A stretch of DNA of 47,569 nt from Sphingomonas hylomeconis. Its GTDB lineage: Bacteria; Pseudomonadota; Alphaproteobacteria; Sphingomonadales; Sphingomonadaceae. Within the stretch, counting starts at the first letter, position 1, and each line of letters opens with the position of its first letter. This document shows, piece after piece, positions 18,605-27,584 of the stretch. The notes beneath the pieces were generated by a model. The model saw nothing but the letters and a program-made list of their open reading frames with translations, made no database searches and was not told the DNA's origin. The stretch covers positions 1-47,569 of the forward strand of contig NZ_JANQBK010000020.1 of NCBI RefSeq assembly GCF_025370105.1. The letters run 5' to 3'. Position numbers and translations under genes: made by a program.

Positions 18605-19915
18605 ATGTCCGGGGGGCTCAATTACCCGGCGATCGGCCGGGGCACAGCATTGCTACTCGCCACGATTTGCTTGGCTAGTGCAACGACGGCGATCGCACGC
18701 GATCGCTGGGTAAGCGCATGGGGCACGGCGCAGCAGCTCGCACCGATGCCGCCCCCGCGGATCCCGCCGCCCCCGGCGGGCGGCACCAGGCCCGCACCGC
18801 CCCCGCCGGCCGCCCCCTCCCCGATTGTGCCCACGCCTGAAAAGCTCGCCGATCAGACGATCCGGATGGTCGTCCGTCCGACAATCGGCGGTAGCCTGTT
18901 GCGCGTGCAATTCTCCAATGCATCGGGCGGCGAGCCCGTTACGATCGCGCAGGCGCGCCTGGCAAAGAGTGCCGCTGGAGGTGCCATTACCACGACCACC
19001 GATCGCGCCATCAACTTTGCCGGGCAGCCGTCGGTGGTTATCCAGCCGGGCACGATGGCGATTAGCGACCCCGTGCGGCTTGATGTCGCAGCGCTCGATC
19101 TGCTTGCGGTCTCGATCCACCTGGCAGGTGAGACGGCGGTCAACACGCTGCATCCGCTGGGGTTGCGCACGACCTATGTGGCGAAGGGCGACCGCACCAG
19201 CGATGCCAGCCTGCCTGGCGCGGAAACCAACCGGTCCTACTTCTGGCTGACCGGTCTCGAGATGCAAGCGCCTGAGACATCCGGCGCGATCGTCACGTTC
19301 GGCGATTCCATTACCGATGGGTATGGCACTACGCCGAATACCGCGCGCGCCTGGCCCGATCTTCTCGCCGATCGCTTGCAACACGATCCGCGCACACGCG
19401 GGTTATCAGTCATCAATATGGGGATCTCGGGCAACCGGGTGCGTCGTGATGGCGCCGGTCTCTCCGCGCTCGCCCGCTTCGACCGCGACGTACTGGCGCG
19501 ACCCGGCGTGCGTTGGGCAGTGTTGCTCGAGGGGATCAACGACATCAATTTCGCGGCAATTCCCGGCATCCCCGCCAGCGAGGCAGTCACGGCCGAGCAA
19601 CTGATCGCCGCCTATACGCAGTTCATCGATCAGGCGCATGGCCACGGCATCAAGGTCGCTGGCGCCACCATCACACCGACCGAAGGCCTTTGGCTATACA
19701 GCGCAAAGACGGAGGCATTGCGCCAGACACTGAACGGCTGGATCCGTGACAGTGGCAAGTTCGACGCCGTGATCGATTTCGACGCTGCGGTGCGCGATCC
19801 GGCGCGAGCCACCCGCCTCAACCCCGCATTCGACCCGGGCGATCACGTCCATCCCAACGATGCTGGCAATGCGGCGATGGCGGCGGCGATCGACCTCGCC
19901 ATCTTCACGCAGTAA
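18605..19915 (+). CDS. Secreted SGNH/GDSL hydrolase
   Basis: An esterase-type hydrolase of about 436 residues. I chose the ATG at 18605 because a signal peptide (GRGTALLLATICLASATTAIA) begins there; the frame is open back to the ATG at 18425, but those 60 residues look non-coding. After a Pro-rich linker (about residues 45-70) come a beta-sandwich-like segment and the SGNH core: block I GDSITDGYG (Ser), block II NMGISGNRV, block III LEGINDI (Asn), and block V DHVHPND (Asp, His). It probably removes acyl groups from an imported or extracellular substrate. It lies in the LacI regulon, directly upstream of the regulator gene. Confidence 0.85.
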   Translation: MSGGLNYPAIGRGTALLLATICLASATTAIARDRWVSAWGTAQQLAPMPPPRIPPPPAGGTRPAPPPPAAPSPIVPTPEKLADQTIRMVVRPTIGGSLLRVQFSNASGGEPVTIAQARLAKSAAGGAITTTTDRAINFAGQPSVVIQPGTMAISDPVRLDVAALDLLAVSIHLAGETAVNTLHPLGLRTTYVAKGDRTSDASLPGAETNRSYFWLTGLEMQAPETSGAIVTFGDSITDGYGTTPNTARAWPDLLADRLQHDPRTRGLSVINMGISGNRVRRDGAGLSALARFDRDVLARPGVRWAVLLEGINDINFAAIPGIPASEAVTAEQLIAAYTQFIDQAHGHGIKVAGATITPTEGLWLYSAKTEALRQTLNGWIRDSGKFDAVIDFDAAVRDPARATRLNPAFDPGDHVHPNDAGNAAMAAAIDLAIFTQ

Positions 19916-20010
19916 GGCCACGCGGTCGCTCCATATTGCAACCGATCGAGGTTTGTTGCAAAGCGGTTGCAGCAAGCCTGTCGCTCGGACGTGCTATTGG
20001 GAGATGGGGT

Positions 20011-21015
20011 TTGGCCGGCAAAATCCGCACTATCTATGATCTGGCCGAATTGGCTGGCGTATCTGCGGCGACCGTTTCACGCGCGCTGGCCGGCAAGAAC
20101 ATGGTCAACTCCAAGACGTCGGAGCGGATCCGCAAGCTCGCCGAAAAGCATGACTTCCGTCCCAGCGCATTGGCGCGCAACTTGCGCACCAAGCAGCGCG
20201 GGGCGATCGGCGTCGTCGTGCCGCTCGGCCATGATCGCGGTCAGCATCTGTCCGATCCGTTCTTCATGACGCTGATCGGCTATCTCGCCGACGAGCTTTC
20301 GGAACGCGGCTTCGATCTCGTGCTGTCACGCGTCATCCCCAATCAGGACAATTGGCTATCCAAGCTGATCGATGCGGATCGCGTCGATGGCTTCATCGTC
20401 ATCGGCCAGTCCGATCAATCGGAGGTGCTGGATCGCATCGCGGGCGATTACCTGCCGTTGGTGGCATGGGGCGGCTTCGTCCAGGGCCAGATCCATTGTT
20501 CGGTAGGCACCGACAATTACCTCGGCGGCCGGATCGCCACGCAGCATCTGATCGAGCGCGGCTGCCGGAGGATCGTGTTTTTAGGCAACACGCAGGCGAT
20601 CGAGCCGTCGCTGCGACTGGAAGGTGCCAAGGCCGCCATCCGCGCGCGCGACGATATCGTGCTGGTAGATACGCCGACCCACTTCGCCTCCGAAGTCAGC
20701 GGTTCGGATATCGATGATTTCCTGAGCCAGACGGATGTGCGTCCCGACGGCATCTTCGCCGCCTCCGATCTGATTGCGCTCACCGCAATCCAGGTGCTGG
20801 CGACGCGCGGTATCTCCGTGCCCGGCGACGTCAAGGTCGTGGGCTATGACGATCTGTACATCGCCCGCACCAGCGCGCCGCCGCTCTCTACCGTACGGCA
20901 GAATATCGCGGCGGGCGCCGCGCATCTGGTCGGCAGCCTGATGAAGCGTATCGCGGGCGAGACCACTGGATCCACGATCCTCAATCCCGAACTGATCGTG
21001 CGGGGAAGCACCTGA
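20011..21015 (+). CDS. LacI-family transcriptional regulator of the sucrose/fructan-type regulon
   Basis: A LacI/GalR repressor of about 334 residues. The HTH is TIYDLAELAGVSAATVSRALAG, with a hinge helix PSALARNLRTK and a periplasmic-binding-like sugar-sensing domain (GVVVPLGHD..., GYDDLYIARTSAPPLSTVRQ). The best start is the TTG at 20011: GGGAG lies seven bases upstream and the length then fits the family. An upstream in-frame start at 19936 would add 25 unlike residues. The GCAATCGATTGC palindromes around it have the central CG and 12-14-bp symmetry expected of its operators. GCAACCGATCGA and GCAAAGCGGTTGC at 19938-19969 may be weak autoregulatory sites. Confidence 0.9.
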   Translation: MAGKIRTIYDLAELAGVSAATVSRALAGKNMVNSKTSERIRKLAEKHDFRPSALARNLRTKQRGAIGVVVPLGHDRGQHLSDPFFMTLIGYLADELSERGFDLVLSRVIPNQDNWLSKLIDADRVDGFIVIGQSDQSEVLDRIAGDYLPLVAWGGFVQGQIHCSVGTDNYLGGRIATQHLIERGCRRIVFLGNTQAIEPSLRLEGAKAAIRARDDIVLVDTPTHFASEVSGSDIDDFLSQTDVRPDGIFAASDLIALTAIQVLATRGISVPGDVKVVGYDDLYIARTSAPPLSTVRQNIAAGAAHLVGSLMKRIAGETTGSTILNPELIVRGST

Positions 21016-21022
21016 ACGTGGA

Positions 21023-21050
21023 TTGACTTGCAATCGATTGCTAATACGAT
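21023..21050 (+). promoter_or_regulatory. Promoter with a LacI operator inside the spacer
   Basis: TTGACT (21023-21028) and TACGAT (21045-21050) are 16 bp apart. The perfect operator GCAATCGATTGC (21030-21041) fills the spacer, which would make repression by steric exclusion straightforward. It drives the HSL-type hydrolase at 21125. Confidence 0.7.
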
Positions 21051-21124
21051 GCCCCCCGTACAGTGAAAGCCATGCCACGCGCCGATAAAGGACGGGGATG
21101 AGGCAACGAAGACCCGGGAGAGCG

Positions 21125-22222
21125 ATGATGACGAGAAAAATTAACGGGTATAGCGGCCTCGCTGCGCTGGCGCTGTCGTTGGTCGCTACCGGCGCTCAAG
21201 CCCAAATAGCCGCGCCCGAGCCCACCACCACCGCCGCACCGTCATCGGACGACGCTGCCAAGTTGCGGCCGATAGCGCCCGAGTTGCAGGAAGCCGCGCG
21301 CAAGGCGATGGGATTCTCCAAGATGATGGGCAACATCGATGAAAAGATGGTGCTCGCATCGCGCAATCGGCCCGCCGGCCCGCCGCCGGCCGAGCGGCAG
21401 GCCGATGTGCCCGTCAGCGAACAGATGATTCCGGGGCCCAAGGGCGCACCGCAGGTGAAAGTGTTCGTGATCAACGCGAAAGCCGGCACCAGCCGTCCCG
21501 GAATCCTGCACACGCATGGCGGCGGCTTCATCCTCGGCACCGCCGCGACCGACATCCGCCGCTTGCAGGACATCGCACGCGAACTCGATTGCGTGATCGT
21601 CACGGTCGAATACCGCCTCGCGCCCGAAACCGATTTCACCGGATCGATCGAGGATAACTATGCCGGGCTGCGCTGGATGAACGGCAATGCCGCGGCGCTC
21701 GGGCTCGATCGCAGCCGCATCGCACTGACCGGCGAAAGCGCCGGCGGCGGCCATGCCGCCTTGCTCGCCATCACCGCGCGCGACCGCGGCGAATTCCCGA
21801 TCCTGTTCCAGGCATTGGTCTATCCGATGCTCGACGATCGCACCGGCGGCGTAGTGAAGGCACCCGCGCATATCGCCACGGTCGGCTGGAGCGCGTCGGA
21901 AAACCAATATGGCTGGCGCGCCTTTCTCGGGCAACAGCCCGGCACCGCGTCGGTCCCTGCCCGCGCCGTCCCCGCACGCACCGAGAGCCTGGCCGGATTG
22001 CCGCCCGCGTTCATCGAAGTCGGCGGGGTGGATTTGTTCGCCGGCGAGGATATCGACTATGCGCATCGGCTGAACGATGCCGGCGTGCCGGTCGAGCTGC
22101 TGGTCGTCCCGGGCGCCTTCCACGGCTTCGATCAGTTGGCACCCGACAGCCCGCAAGCCAAGCAGTTCACCGGCGCCAAGATAGAAGCGCTGCGCCGCGC
22201 GTTCGCCCGCACAGCCAAATAG
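21125..22222 (+). CDS. Secreted HSL-type (alpha/beta hydrolase fold-3) esterase
   Basis: A protein of about 365 residues with signal peptide GLAALALSLVATGAQAQ. It has the oxyanion-hole motif HTHGGGF, the nucleophile elbow TGESAGGG, the catalytic Asp in VGGVDLFAGEDIDY and the His in GAFHGF. This is the hormone-sensitive-lipase family, usually active on short-chain or arylic esters. The start follows GGGAGAGCG; a second ATG is adjacent. Because it is controlled by the operator at 21030-21041 and lies next to a TonB receptor, a role in de-acylating a sugar ester in the periplasm is plausible. That role is an inference. Confidence 0.88.
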   Translation: MMTRKINGYSGLAALALSLVATGAQAQIAAPEPTTTAAPSSDDAAKLRPIAPELQEAARKAMGFSKMMGNIDEKMVLASRNRPAGPPPAERQADVPVSEQMIPGPKGAPQVKVFVINAKAGTSRPGILHTHGGGFILGTAATDIRRLQDIARELDCVIVTVEYRLAPETDFTGSIEDNYAGLRWMNGNAAALGLDRSRIALTGESAGGGHAALLAITARDRGEFPILFQALVYPMLDDRTGGVVKAPAHIATVGWSASENQYGWRAFLGQQPGTASVPARAVPARTESLAGLPPAFIEVGGVDLFAGEDIDYAHRLNDAGVPVELLVVPGAFHGFDQLAPDSPQAKQFTGAKIEALRRAFARTAK

Positions 22223-22236
22223 CGAACAGGCGGGAT

Positions 22237-22259
22237 TTGCCGGGATCGCCCCCCGGCAA
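22237..22259 (+). terminator. Hairpin after the HSL-type esterase
   Basis: TTGCCGGG and CCCGGCAA form an 8-bp stem with a 7-base loop, 15 bp after the stop codon. No T-run follows. Confidence 0.45.
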
Positions 22260-22303
22260 GCCGGCCACTTGGCTAGAATTCCCGGCACGCCCGATGCGTG
22301 GCA

Positions 22304-22315
22304 GCAAACGATTGC
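22304..22315. promoter_or_regulatory. LacI-type operator variant, upstream copy of the TonB receptor promoter
   Basis: GCAAACGATTGC differs from the perfect palindrome at one base. Its centre is 90 bp from the copy at 22394-22405, a spacing that could support a repression loop. Confidence 0.6.
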
Positions 22316-22367
22316 ATTGATCTCGCCCCCCATAGAAGACCGTTGGCATATTGAGCTCCCGGTTTGC

Positions 22368-22405
22368 TTGACGATCAAGCTAGTCGCGTTTATGCAATCG
22401 ATTGA
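22368..22405 (+). promoter_or_regulatory. TonB receptor promoter overlapped by a LacI operator
   Basis: TTGACG (22368-22373) and TATGCA (22391-22396) are 17 bp apart. The operator GCAATCGATTGA (22394-22405) overlaps the -10 element and the start region. Confidence 0.65.
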
Positions 22406-22430
22406 AATTATAAAAAAGACAGGGAGAGGG

Positions 22431-24560
22431 ATGATGATAAAGCTTCGCAGCACCGTTGCGATGATCGCACTTGCCGGCAGCCTGCTGGCGTCGGCGGCAT
22501 CGGCACAGACCGCGACCACTGAGACACCTGAGCCCACCGACCAAGCGGACGCTCGACCCGACGAAGGGCAGGACATCGTCGTGACAGCCTCCAAATCCGG
22601 CGCGCAGACATTGCAGAGTGTACCACTCGCGATCCAGGCGTTCAGCGGCGAAGAGCTGAAGGAACGTAACATCACCACGGTCGGTGATCTGGTCTCCAGC
22701 GTGCCGGGCGCATCGGAGGGCTTCCGGCAGTCGAACGGCTCGCGCTTTTACAATCTGCGTGGCGCCGTTACCCAGAATGGCGATTCACCGATCGGCTATT
22801 ATCTCGATGACGCGCCGTTCATTGTCACTAATTTCGGCATTGCGCCGCCGGTACGCTTCATCGACATCCAGCGCGTCGAAGTCCTGCGTGGGCCACAGGG
22901 CACGCTTTACGGGCAGGGCTCGTCGGGCGGCGTGTTCATCTTTCACACGCGCGATCCGAACCTCAAAAGGATCGATTACGCGTTCGAGGCGGAATCATCG
23001 AAAACGGTCGGGGCCGGCGGACTGAATTACGGTCTTGCCGGCGCGATTTCCGTGCCGATCATCAAGGACGTGTTGGCGGTCCGCGTCAGCGGCGGTTTTT
23101 CGCGCGAGTCCGGTTGGGCTGATGCCTATTTCGGTGCCTTTGACGGAACGCCTGACCAGAAGGACGTAAACTCCGCGAAGAACGACGATCTGCGCGTCGT
23201 CGTGCTGGCCCGGCCGGCGGATAACGTTACTATTCGCGCGCAATACTGGAATTTCCGGCCGCGGCAAAACTTCACCGGCTTTACGGCGTCGGTCAAGCCG
23301 CCCTATTTCGAAAATACCGCAGGGCAGGATGGCTTTTCCAACGGTGATTTCACACTGTTGAGCCTGACGGGTACCGTCGACTTCAAGGCATTCAGCGTCA
23401 CCAGTGCGACCAGCTATTTGAAAGGCGAATTCGGAATCAACATTCCGCTGTCGCCCGCAGGATCGTTCTCCAGCCAGTTTCTGCCCAAAATGTTTGCGCA
23501 AGAGCTGCGCGTCAACTCCAACGGCGCCGGGCCCTTCCACTGGGTGATCGGTGGCTCGTATCAGAATGGCAGCGGCCCGCAGGTCAATACGCTCACGCTC
23601 CCTGCCGTGGTGATCAATGCCGACAACAATACAACCACCAAAAATTACGCAGCGTTCGGCGAGCTCAGCTACGATCTGTTCGACGGCAAGCTTGTACCGC
23701 TAGTTGGCTTGCGCACCTATCACGACGATCGCGCTTTCGTCGACGCAACGGCCACGGTACCGACCACCGAGAGCGTGCGCACGTGGCGCCTCAATCTCTC
23801 CTACCTCCCAAGCGACGACCTGACGATGTTCGTGTCTGCTTCGACCGGATTCCGCCCCGGCATCGTGCAGTCGCGCGTGCAGGTCGAATCGCTCGCGCTG
23901 GCCGGCGTCCCGGTCGGCGTGGCGCTCGACCCCGAATCGACGAAGAATTACGAATTCGGCCTGAAATGGCGCAGTCCGAGCCGCGCCTTGACCGTCGGCC
24001 TCAATCTCTACCAGCTCGAATATACCGATCTCCAGACCTCGGTCACCGGCGGTATCGACAACGTCAACGGCTATGCCAATTTCGGTGACGCGACCACCAA
24101 GGGGATCGATCTGGAAGTGCATTGGCGCACGCCGCTCGAGGGGCTCAACCTCGGCTTCGTCGGCAACATCAACGACAGCAAATATGATACGGTCAACGCG
24201 ACGGTCGCGGCGGCACAACCCTTGCTGCGCCCAGGCGCGCGCTTGCTCAACACGCTCGACAACAATTATCGCATCGACGTCAATTACAGTCGCGATATCG
24301 CCCCCGACTTCGAGGGTTTCGGCAACCTGTCGTTCAGCCATAGCGGGGACCGTATCCAAACCAACGGCAATACGGCGCGCCCCTATAATCTGGTCGGCCT
24401 GACGATGGGCGTCCGTCATGACGACTGGGAACTTGCTTTGGTCGGCAACAACCTCGCCGACGAGCGTGGGCCGACGTTCATCGGCACGACTGGACCGCTA
24501 TCCGGCTCCGGCCCCACGCCGCGCACCATCGGGCTGCGCTTCCGCCTGAACCCGCGCTAA
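22431..24560 (+). CDS. TonB-dependent receptor of the LacI regulon (SuxA-like role)
   Basis: An outer-membrane receptor of about 709 residues. It starts at the ATG after AGGGAGAGGG, with signal peptide VAMIALAGSLLASAASAQ. The plug domain contains DIVVTASKSG, VEVLRGPQGTLYGQGSSGGVF and DDAPFIVTNFG; the rest is barrel with a short aromatic-poor end (GLRFRLNPR). Its double operator and position beside LacI, esterase and sugar carrier genes suggest it imports the inducing carbohydrate, as SuxA does for sucrose in Xanthomonas. The substrate itself cannot be read from the sequence. Confidence 0.92.
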   Translation: MMIKLRSTVAMIALAGSLLASAASAQTATTETPEPTDQADARPDEGQDIVVTASKSGAQTLQSVPLAIQAFSGEELKERNITTVGDLVSSVPGASEGFRQSNGSRFYNLRGAVTQNGDSPIGYYLDDAPFIVTNFGIAPPVRFIDIQRVEVLRGPQGTLYGQGSSGGVFIFHTRDPNLKRIDYAFEAESSKTVGAGGLNYGLAGAISVPIIKDVLAVRVSGGFSRESGWADAYFGAFDGTPDQKDVNSAKNDDLRVVVLARPADNVTIRAQYWNFRPRQNFTGFTASVKPPYFENTAGQDGFSNGDFTLLSLTGTVDFKAFSVTSATSYLKGEFGINIPLSPAGSFSSQFLPKMFAQELRVNSNGAGPFHWVIGGSYQNGSGPQVNTLTLPAVVINADNNTTTKNYAAFGELSYDLFDGKLVPLVGLRTYHDDRAFVDATATVPTTESVRTWRLNLSYLPSDDLTMFVSASTGFRPGIVQSRVQVESLALAGVPVGVALDPESTKNYEFGLKWRSPSRALTVGLNLYQLEYTDLQTSVTGGIDNVNGYANFGDATTKGIDLEVHWRTPLEGLNLGFVGNINDSKYDTVNATVAAAQPLLRPGARLLNTLDNNYRIDVNYSRDIAPDFEGFGNLSFSHSGDRIQTNGNTARPYNLVGLTMGVRHDDWELALVGNNLADERGPTFIGTTGPLSGSGPTPRTIGLRFRLNPR

Positions 24561-24566
24561 AGCGGC

Positions 24567-24598
24567 GCGACGGTGGGCACGATATCGCCCACCGTCGC
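24567..24598 (+). terminator. Perfect 12-bp hairpin after the TonB receptor
   Basis: GCGACGGTGGGC and GCCCACCGTCGC pair perfectly around an 8-base loop, seven bases after the receptor stop codon. It lies before the MFS gene and may reduce read-through. Confidence 0.6.
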
Positions 24599-24682
24599 CA
24601 CGAAACGCCATGCGGGAACAACGAGCGCGCGCCGCCGCGCGACAATCAGGGTATGCCGGATGGCCATCAAGGAGCGGAAAGC

Positions 24683-25951
24683 GTGACGGACAGCCAAGCC
24701 ACCGCAGAAGGCGGCACAACGCTGCTCAAGGCACTAGTGTTTCTCATGTTCGCAATGTTCGCGATGACCACGGACTCGGTCGGCACGGTCATTCCGGAGG
24801 TGATCCGCGAATTCCGGCTTGGCCTGACCGCAGGCGGATCGTTCCAATATGCCACCATGTCGGGGATCGGCATTTCCGCGATCGCGCTTGGCTTCCTGGC
24901 CGATCGCATTGGGCGCAAGGCGACGATCCTGATCGGCCTGTGCCTGTTCGGCGCCAGTTCCGCCTTGTTCGCCGCGGGGCACAATTTCCTGTTCTTCGTC
25001 GTCCTGCTGTTCATTTCCGGGCTCGGCATCGGCATCTTCAAGGCCGGCGCGCTCGCGCTGATCGGCGATCTCTCCCGCTCCACCCGCGAACATGCGCGCA
25101 CGATGAACCTGATCGAGGGTTTTTTCGGCATCGGCGCGATCGCCGGCCCGGCGATCGTGGCGTACATGCTGCACACCGGCGCGAGCTGGAAATGGGTCTA
25201 TCTGATCGCCGCGATGCTGTGCGGGCTGCTCGTCCTCGGATCGGCCTTTGCGCGCTTTCCCCGCCCGATCGTGACACGCGCCGAACCGGCTCAGGCCAGC
25301 GAAGCGATCCGCATGGCGGGCGATCCCGCGGCACGGTTCTTCGGCGGCGCGCTGATGCTGTATGTCGGCGCGGAGGCGGCGATCTATGTCTGGGCGCCGA
25401 CCTATCTAGCCGATTATTCGGGGTCGTGGACCTGGCTCGCTGCGTATGTGGTCTCGATCTTCTTCGTCCTTCGCGCGGTCGGCCGGTTCCTGGGCGTATG
25501 GCTGTTGGCGCGGCTCGACTGGGCCACCGTGCTGCTGGCGTGCAGCGCGGCGATGGCGCTGCTGCTGTGGGTCGCGGTGCTCGGCGGGCGTGAAGTGGCG
25601 ATCTTCGCGCTGCCCGCCACCGGGCTGTTCATGTCTGTGCTGTACCCGACGATCAATTCCACCGGGATCAGTTGTTACGACAAGGGCCGCCACGGATCGA
25701 TTGCCGGGCTGCTGCTGTTCTTCACCTGCCTCAGCGCCGTGTTCGCGCCGATGGCGATGGGCGCGCTCGGCGACTGGCTCGGCGACAGCGCGTACAGCCT
25801 GGTGCTCGGCGCGGTCTTCGCCAGCTTGCTTGCCGCGCTGTGCGGTTGGAACGTCGCCCGTGCGCCGTTTGCGGCAACGCTCGCCGCGCGCGACGTCGAC
25901 GATTACGGGGCACAGGGCGGTGCCGAACTGACGGCGCCTGCGGAACGCTAG
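24683..25951 (+). CDS. MFS sugar transporter of the LacI regulon
   Basis: An inner-membrane carrier of about 422 residues with 12 membrane helices. It has motif A (GFLADRIGRKAT) and a glycine-rich helix, GLGIGIFKAGALALIGDL. I prefer the GTG at 24683, which has AAGGAG eight bases upstream; an ATG at 24653 would add ten residues. It is distinct from the spinster carrier at 14264. In the sux-type arrangement the MFS protein (SuxC role) moves the sugar delivered by the TonB receptor into the cytoplasm, where the levansucrase and fructokinase lie. No own operator is visible upstream. Confidence 0.85.
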   Translation: MTDSQATAEGGTTLLKALVFLMFAMFAMTTDSVGTVIPEVIREFRLGLTAGGSFQYATMSGIGISAIALGFLADRIGRKATILIGLCLFGASSALFAAGHNFLFFVVLLFISGLGIGIFKAGALALIGDLSRSTREHARTMNLIEGFFGIGAIAGPAIVAYMLHTGASWKWVYLIAAMLCGLLVLGSAFARFPRPIVTRAEPAQASEAIRMAGDPAARFFGGALMLYVGAEAAIYVWAPTYLADYSGSWTWLAAYVVSIFFVLRAVGRFLGVWLLARLDWATVLLACSAAMALLLWVAVLGGREVAIFALPATGLFMSVLYPTINSTGISCYDKGRHGSIAGLLLFFTCLSAVFAPMAMGALGDWLGDSAYSLVLGAVFASLLAALCGWNVARAPFAATLAARDVDDYGAQGGAELTAPAER

Positions 25952-26258
25952 ATCTCGCCTGTCTTGTGAGGTCGATGTGCGCCAACAAGGTCAACCGCGC
26001 AACGCGATGCGGACGCACCGGGCTTCGCCCTGCCCCGCGTTGCGTTGGCCGCGTCGTTCAGCGACAAGGGTCTCGTGGGGGTGCGCAACGGCTGTGCTCG
26101 ATGCCTGCGTTGCCGATGACGGCTTGAAAGACGGCCCTTGTCGGCGCGTACGGTCGCTGCACATCCGCCCGGATATTGCCAAGGCTGCAACGCACCCGCT
26201 GTTATGCGGCGCTCAGCCGCCCCGTGGTGAAGATACGCTTTTACCGCGCTCGCTGGAC
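25952..26258. other. Intergenic region between convergent MFS and esterase genes
   Basis: About 307 bp with no gene that I can support. A short hairpin, GCGGC-GCTCA-GCCGC, at about 26204-26218 could serve as a terminator for either side. Confidence 0.45.
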
Positions 26259-27263
26259 TCAGCCTTTGGCCGCGAAGTGCCGATCGAGCCAGGCGGCAAA
26301 CAGCGTCGACCATCGCCCACAGGGCTTGTCGGCCGGACCAAGCCCGAAGCCGTGACCGCCTTCTTCGAACAGATGCACTTCAACCGGCCGTTTGGCGGCT
26401 TGCATAGCGCGCATCATGATCAGGCTGTTCTCGGCCGGCACCGCCGAGTCATCTAGCGCATGGACCAAAAAGACCGGCGGCGTGTCCGCGCCGACATGCG
26501 ACGCCGGGGACCGCCGCGCGACCAGATCGGCGGTTGGTGCATTGCCCAGCAATCGCATCGCCGATTCGGTGTGCGTTATCGGTGCGGTGACGCTGATCAC
26601 GGGATAGATCAGCCCCATTGCCGTCGGCCGTGCATCCAGCGCATCGGTCGCATCGCGCGGTCTATACACCGGCTGGGCAAAGTCGGTTGCGAGCGTGGCA
26701 CCCAGATGGCCGCCCGCCGAAAAGCCGACCGCCGCGACCATGTCGGCGCCGTAGCCGTACCGCCCGGCCTGCGCACGGATCATGCGGATCGCCCGCTGCG
26801 CGTCCTGCAGCGGCACATCTTCGCGCCCCTTCCAGCCCTCGTCGGGCAAACGATAGGTCAGCACGAACACGGTATAGCCCCGCGCGGTCATCGTGCGCGC
26901 CACATCAACGCCTTCGTTAAGGATCGATACGAACGTATAGGCGCCGCCCGGCATGACCAGCAGCGCGCGGCCGTTAGACGTCGCCGGTCGGAACACGCGC
27001 AGCACCGGGCGCTCGATGTTGCGCACCATGATGTCGGGCCAGCCCGGCGGCAGCGGTTTGGCCGCAAAGCCATTGGTCGGCGGACCATCGGGCCACAAGG
27101 AAATCTGCTCGGCATCGATCCAGGATTTGGGCATCGGCGGCAATTTGGGGAATTGCTGCGCCTGCGCCTGCGTCACCACGCCAAGGCTCGCCAGGCCGGC
27201 CGCGGCGGTGAGAAACGATCGCCGCCCGATCGGCACGCCCAGACGTTCGAGATCCGATTTCAT
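26259..27263 (-). CDS. Tat-exported alpha/beta hydrolase (acetyl-xylan/feruloyl-esterase-like)
   Basis: A protein of about 334 residues. It starts at the ATG after GGGAGAGG, with a twin-arginine signal (GRRSFLTAAAGLASLGV). The hydrolase has the nucleophile elbow VGFSAGGH, Asp in HALDDSAVP and His in EGGHGFGLG. The MPGGAYTFVSILNEG oxyanion region and overall pattern resemble bacterial carbohydrate esterases related to acetyl-xylan and bifunctional feruloyl esterases. It is divergent from the levansucrase gene. A LacI operator overlaps its probable -35 (TTGTGG, with TATGGC 16 bp further on). Tat export implies folding, perhaps with a cofactor, before secretion. Confidence 0.87.
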   Translation of the reverse strand: MKSDLERLGVPIGRRSFLTAAAGLASLGVVTQAQAQQFPKLPPMPKSWIDAEQISLWPDGPPTNGFAAKPLPPGWPDIMVRNIERPVLRVFRPATSNGRALLVMPGGAYTFVSILNEGVDVARTMTARGYTVFVLTYRLPDEGWKGREDVPLQDAQRAIRMIRAQAGRYGYGADMVAAVGFSAGGHLGATLATDFAQPVYRPRDATDALDARPTAMGLIYPVISVTAPITHTESAMRLLGNAPTADLVARRSPASHVGADTPPVFLVHALDDSAVPAENSLIMMRAMQAAKRPVEVHLFEEGGHGFGLGPADKPCGRWSTLFAAWLDRHFAAKG

Positions 27264-27330
27264 GCTCACCTCTCCCGGCGCGATCACCACGCTCTGCTGG
27301 CGACACGGTTGCCACGATAAGATCCGTTGC

Positions 27331-27366
27331 GCCATACGAATCCGAGCCTTATCCACAATCGATTGC
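27331..27366 (-). promoter_or_regulatory. Esterase promoter with overlapping LacI operator
   Basis: On the minus strand TTGTGG (27353-27358) and TATGGC (27331-27336) are 16 bp apart. The operator at 27355-27366 (plus strand ACAATCGATTGC, one mismatch) covers the -35 element. Confidence 0.6.
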
Positions 27367-27428
27367 GGATCCTTTAGCGAAGATCGGTTGCTGCTGCCGT
27401 AATCACGTTGAAATCCAGCGAAGCACGT

Positions 27429-27440
27429 GCAATCGATTGT
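27429..27440. promoter_or_regulatory. LacI-type operator upstream of levansucrase
   Basis: GCAATCGATTGT, one mismatch from the palindrome. It is 74 bp centre to centre from the copy at 27355-27366, so the divergent esterase and levansucrase genes probably share control. Confidence 0.7.
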
Positions 27441-27448
27441 GAATGCGA

Positions 27449-27470
27449 TCGCTTCTCGATAGAGAAGCGA
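27449..27470. repeat. 22-bp inverted repeat before the levansucrase gene
   Basis: TCGCTTCTC-GATA-GAGAAGCGA is a perfect 9-bp stem with a 4-base loop. It lies between the LacI operator and a TATAAG (27472-27477). It could be a second regulator's operator or an mRNA 5' hairpin. Confidence 0.5.
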
Positions 27471-27584
27471 CTATAAGATGAATGGAGGGATGGCATTGGT
27501 CCGGCATATTGGCGCAGGCCGCAATTGGCAGCAGGTCGCCGCCGTCGCGTCGATGATCGCGCGCAGCAGTTCCAACACATCGGG

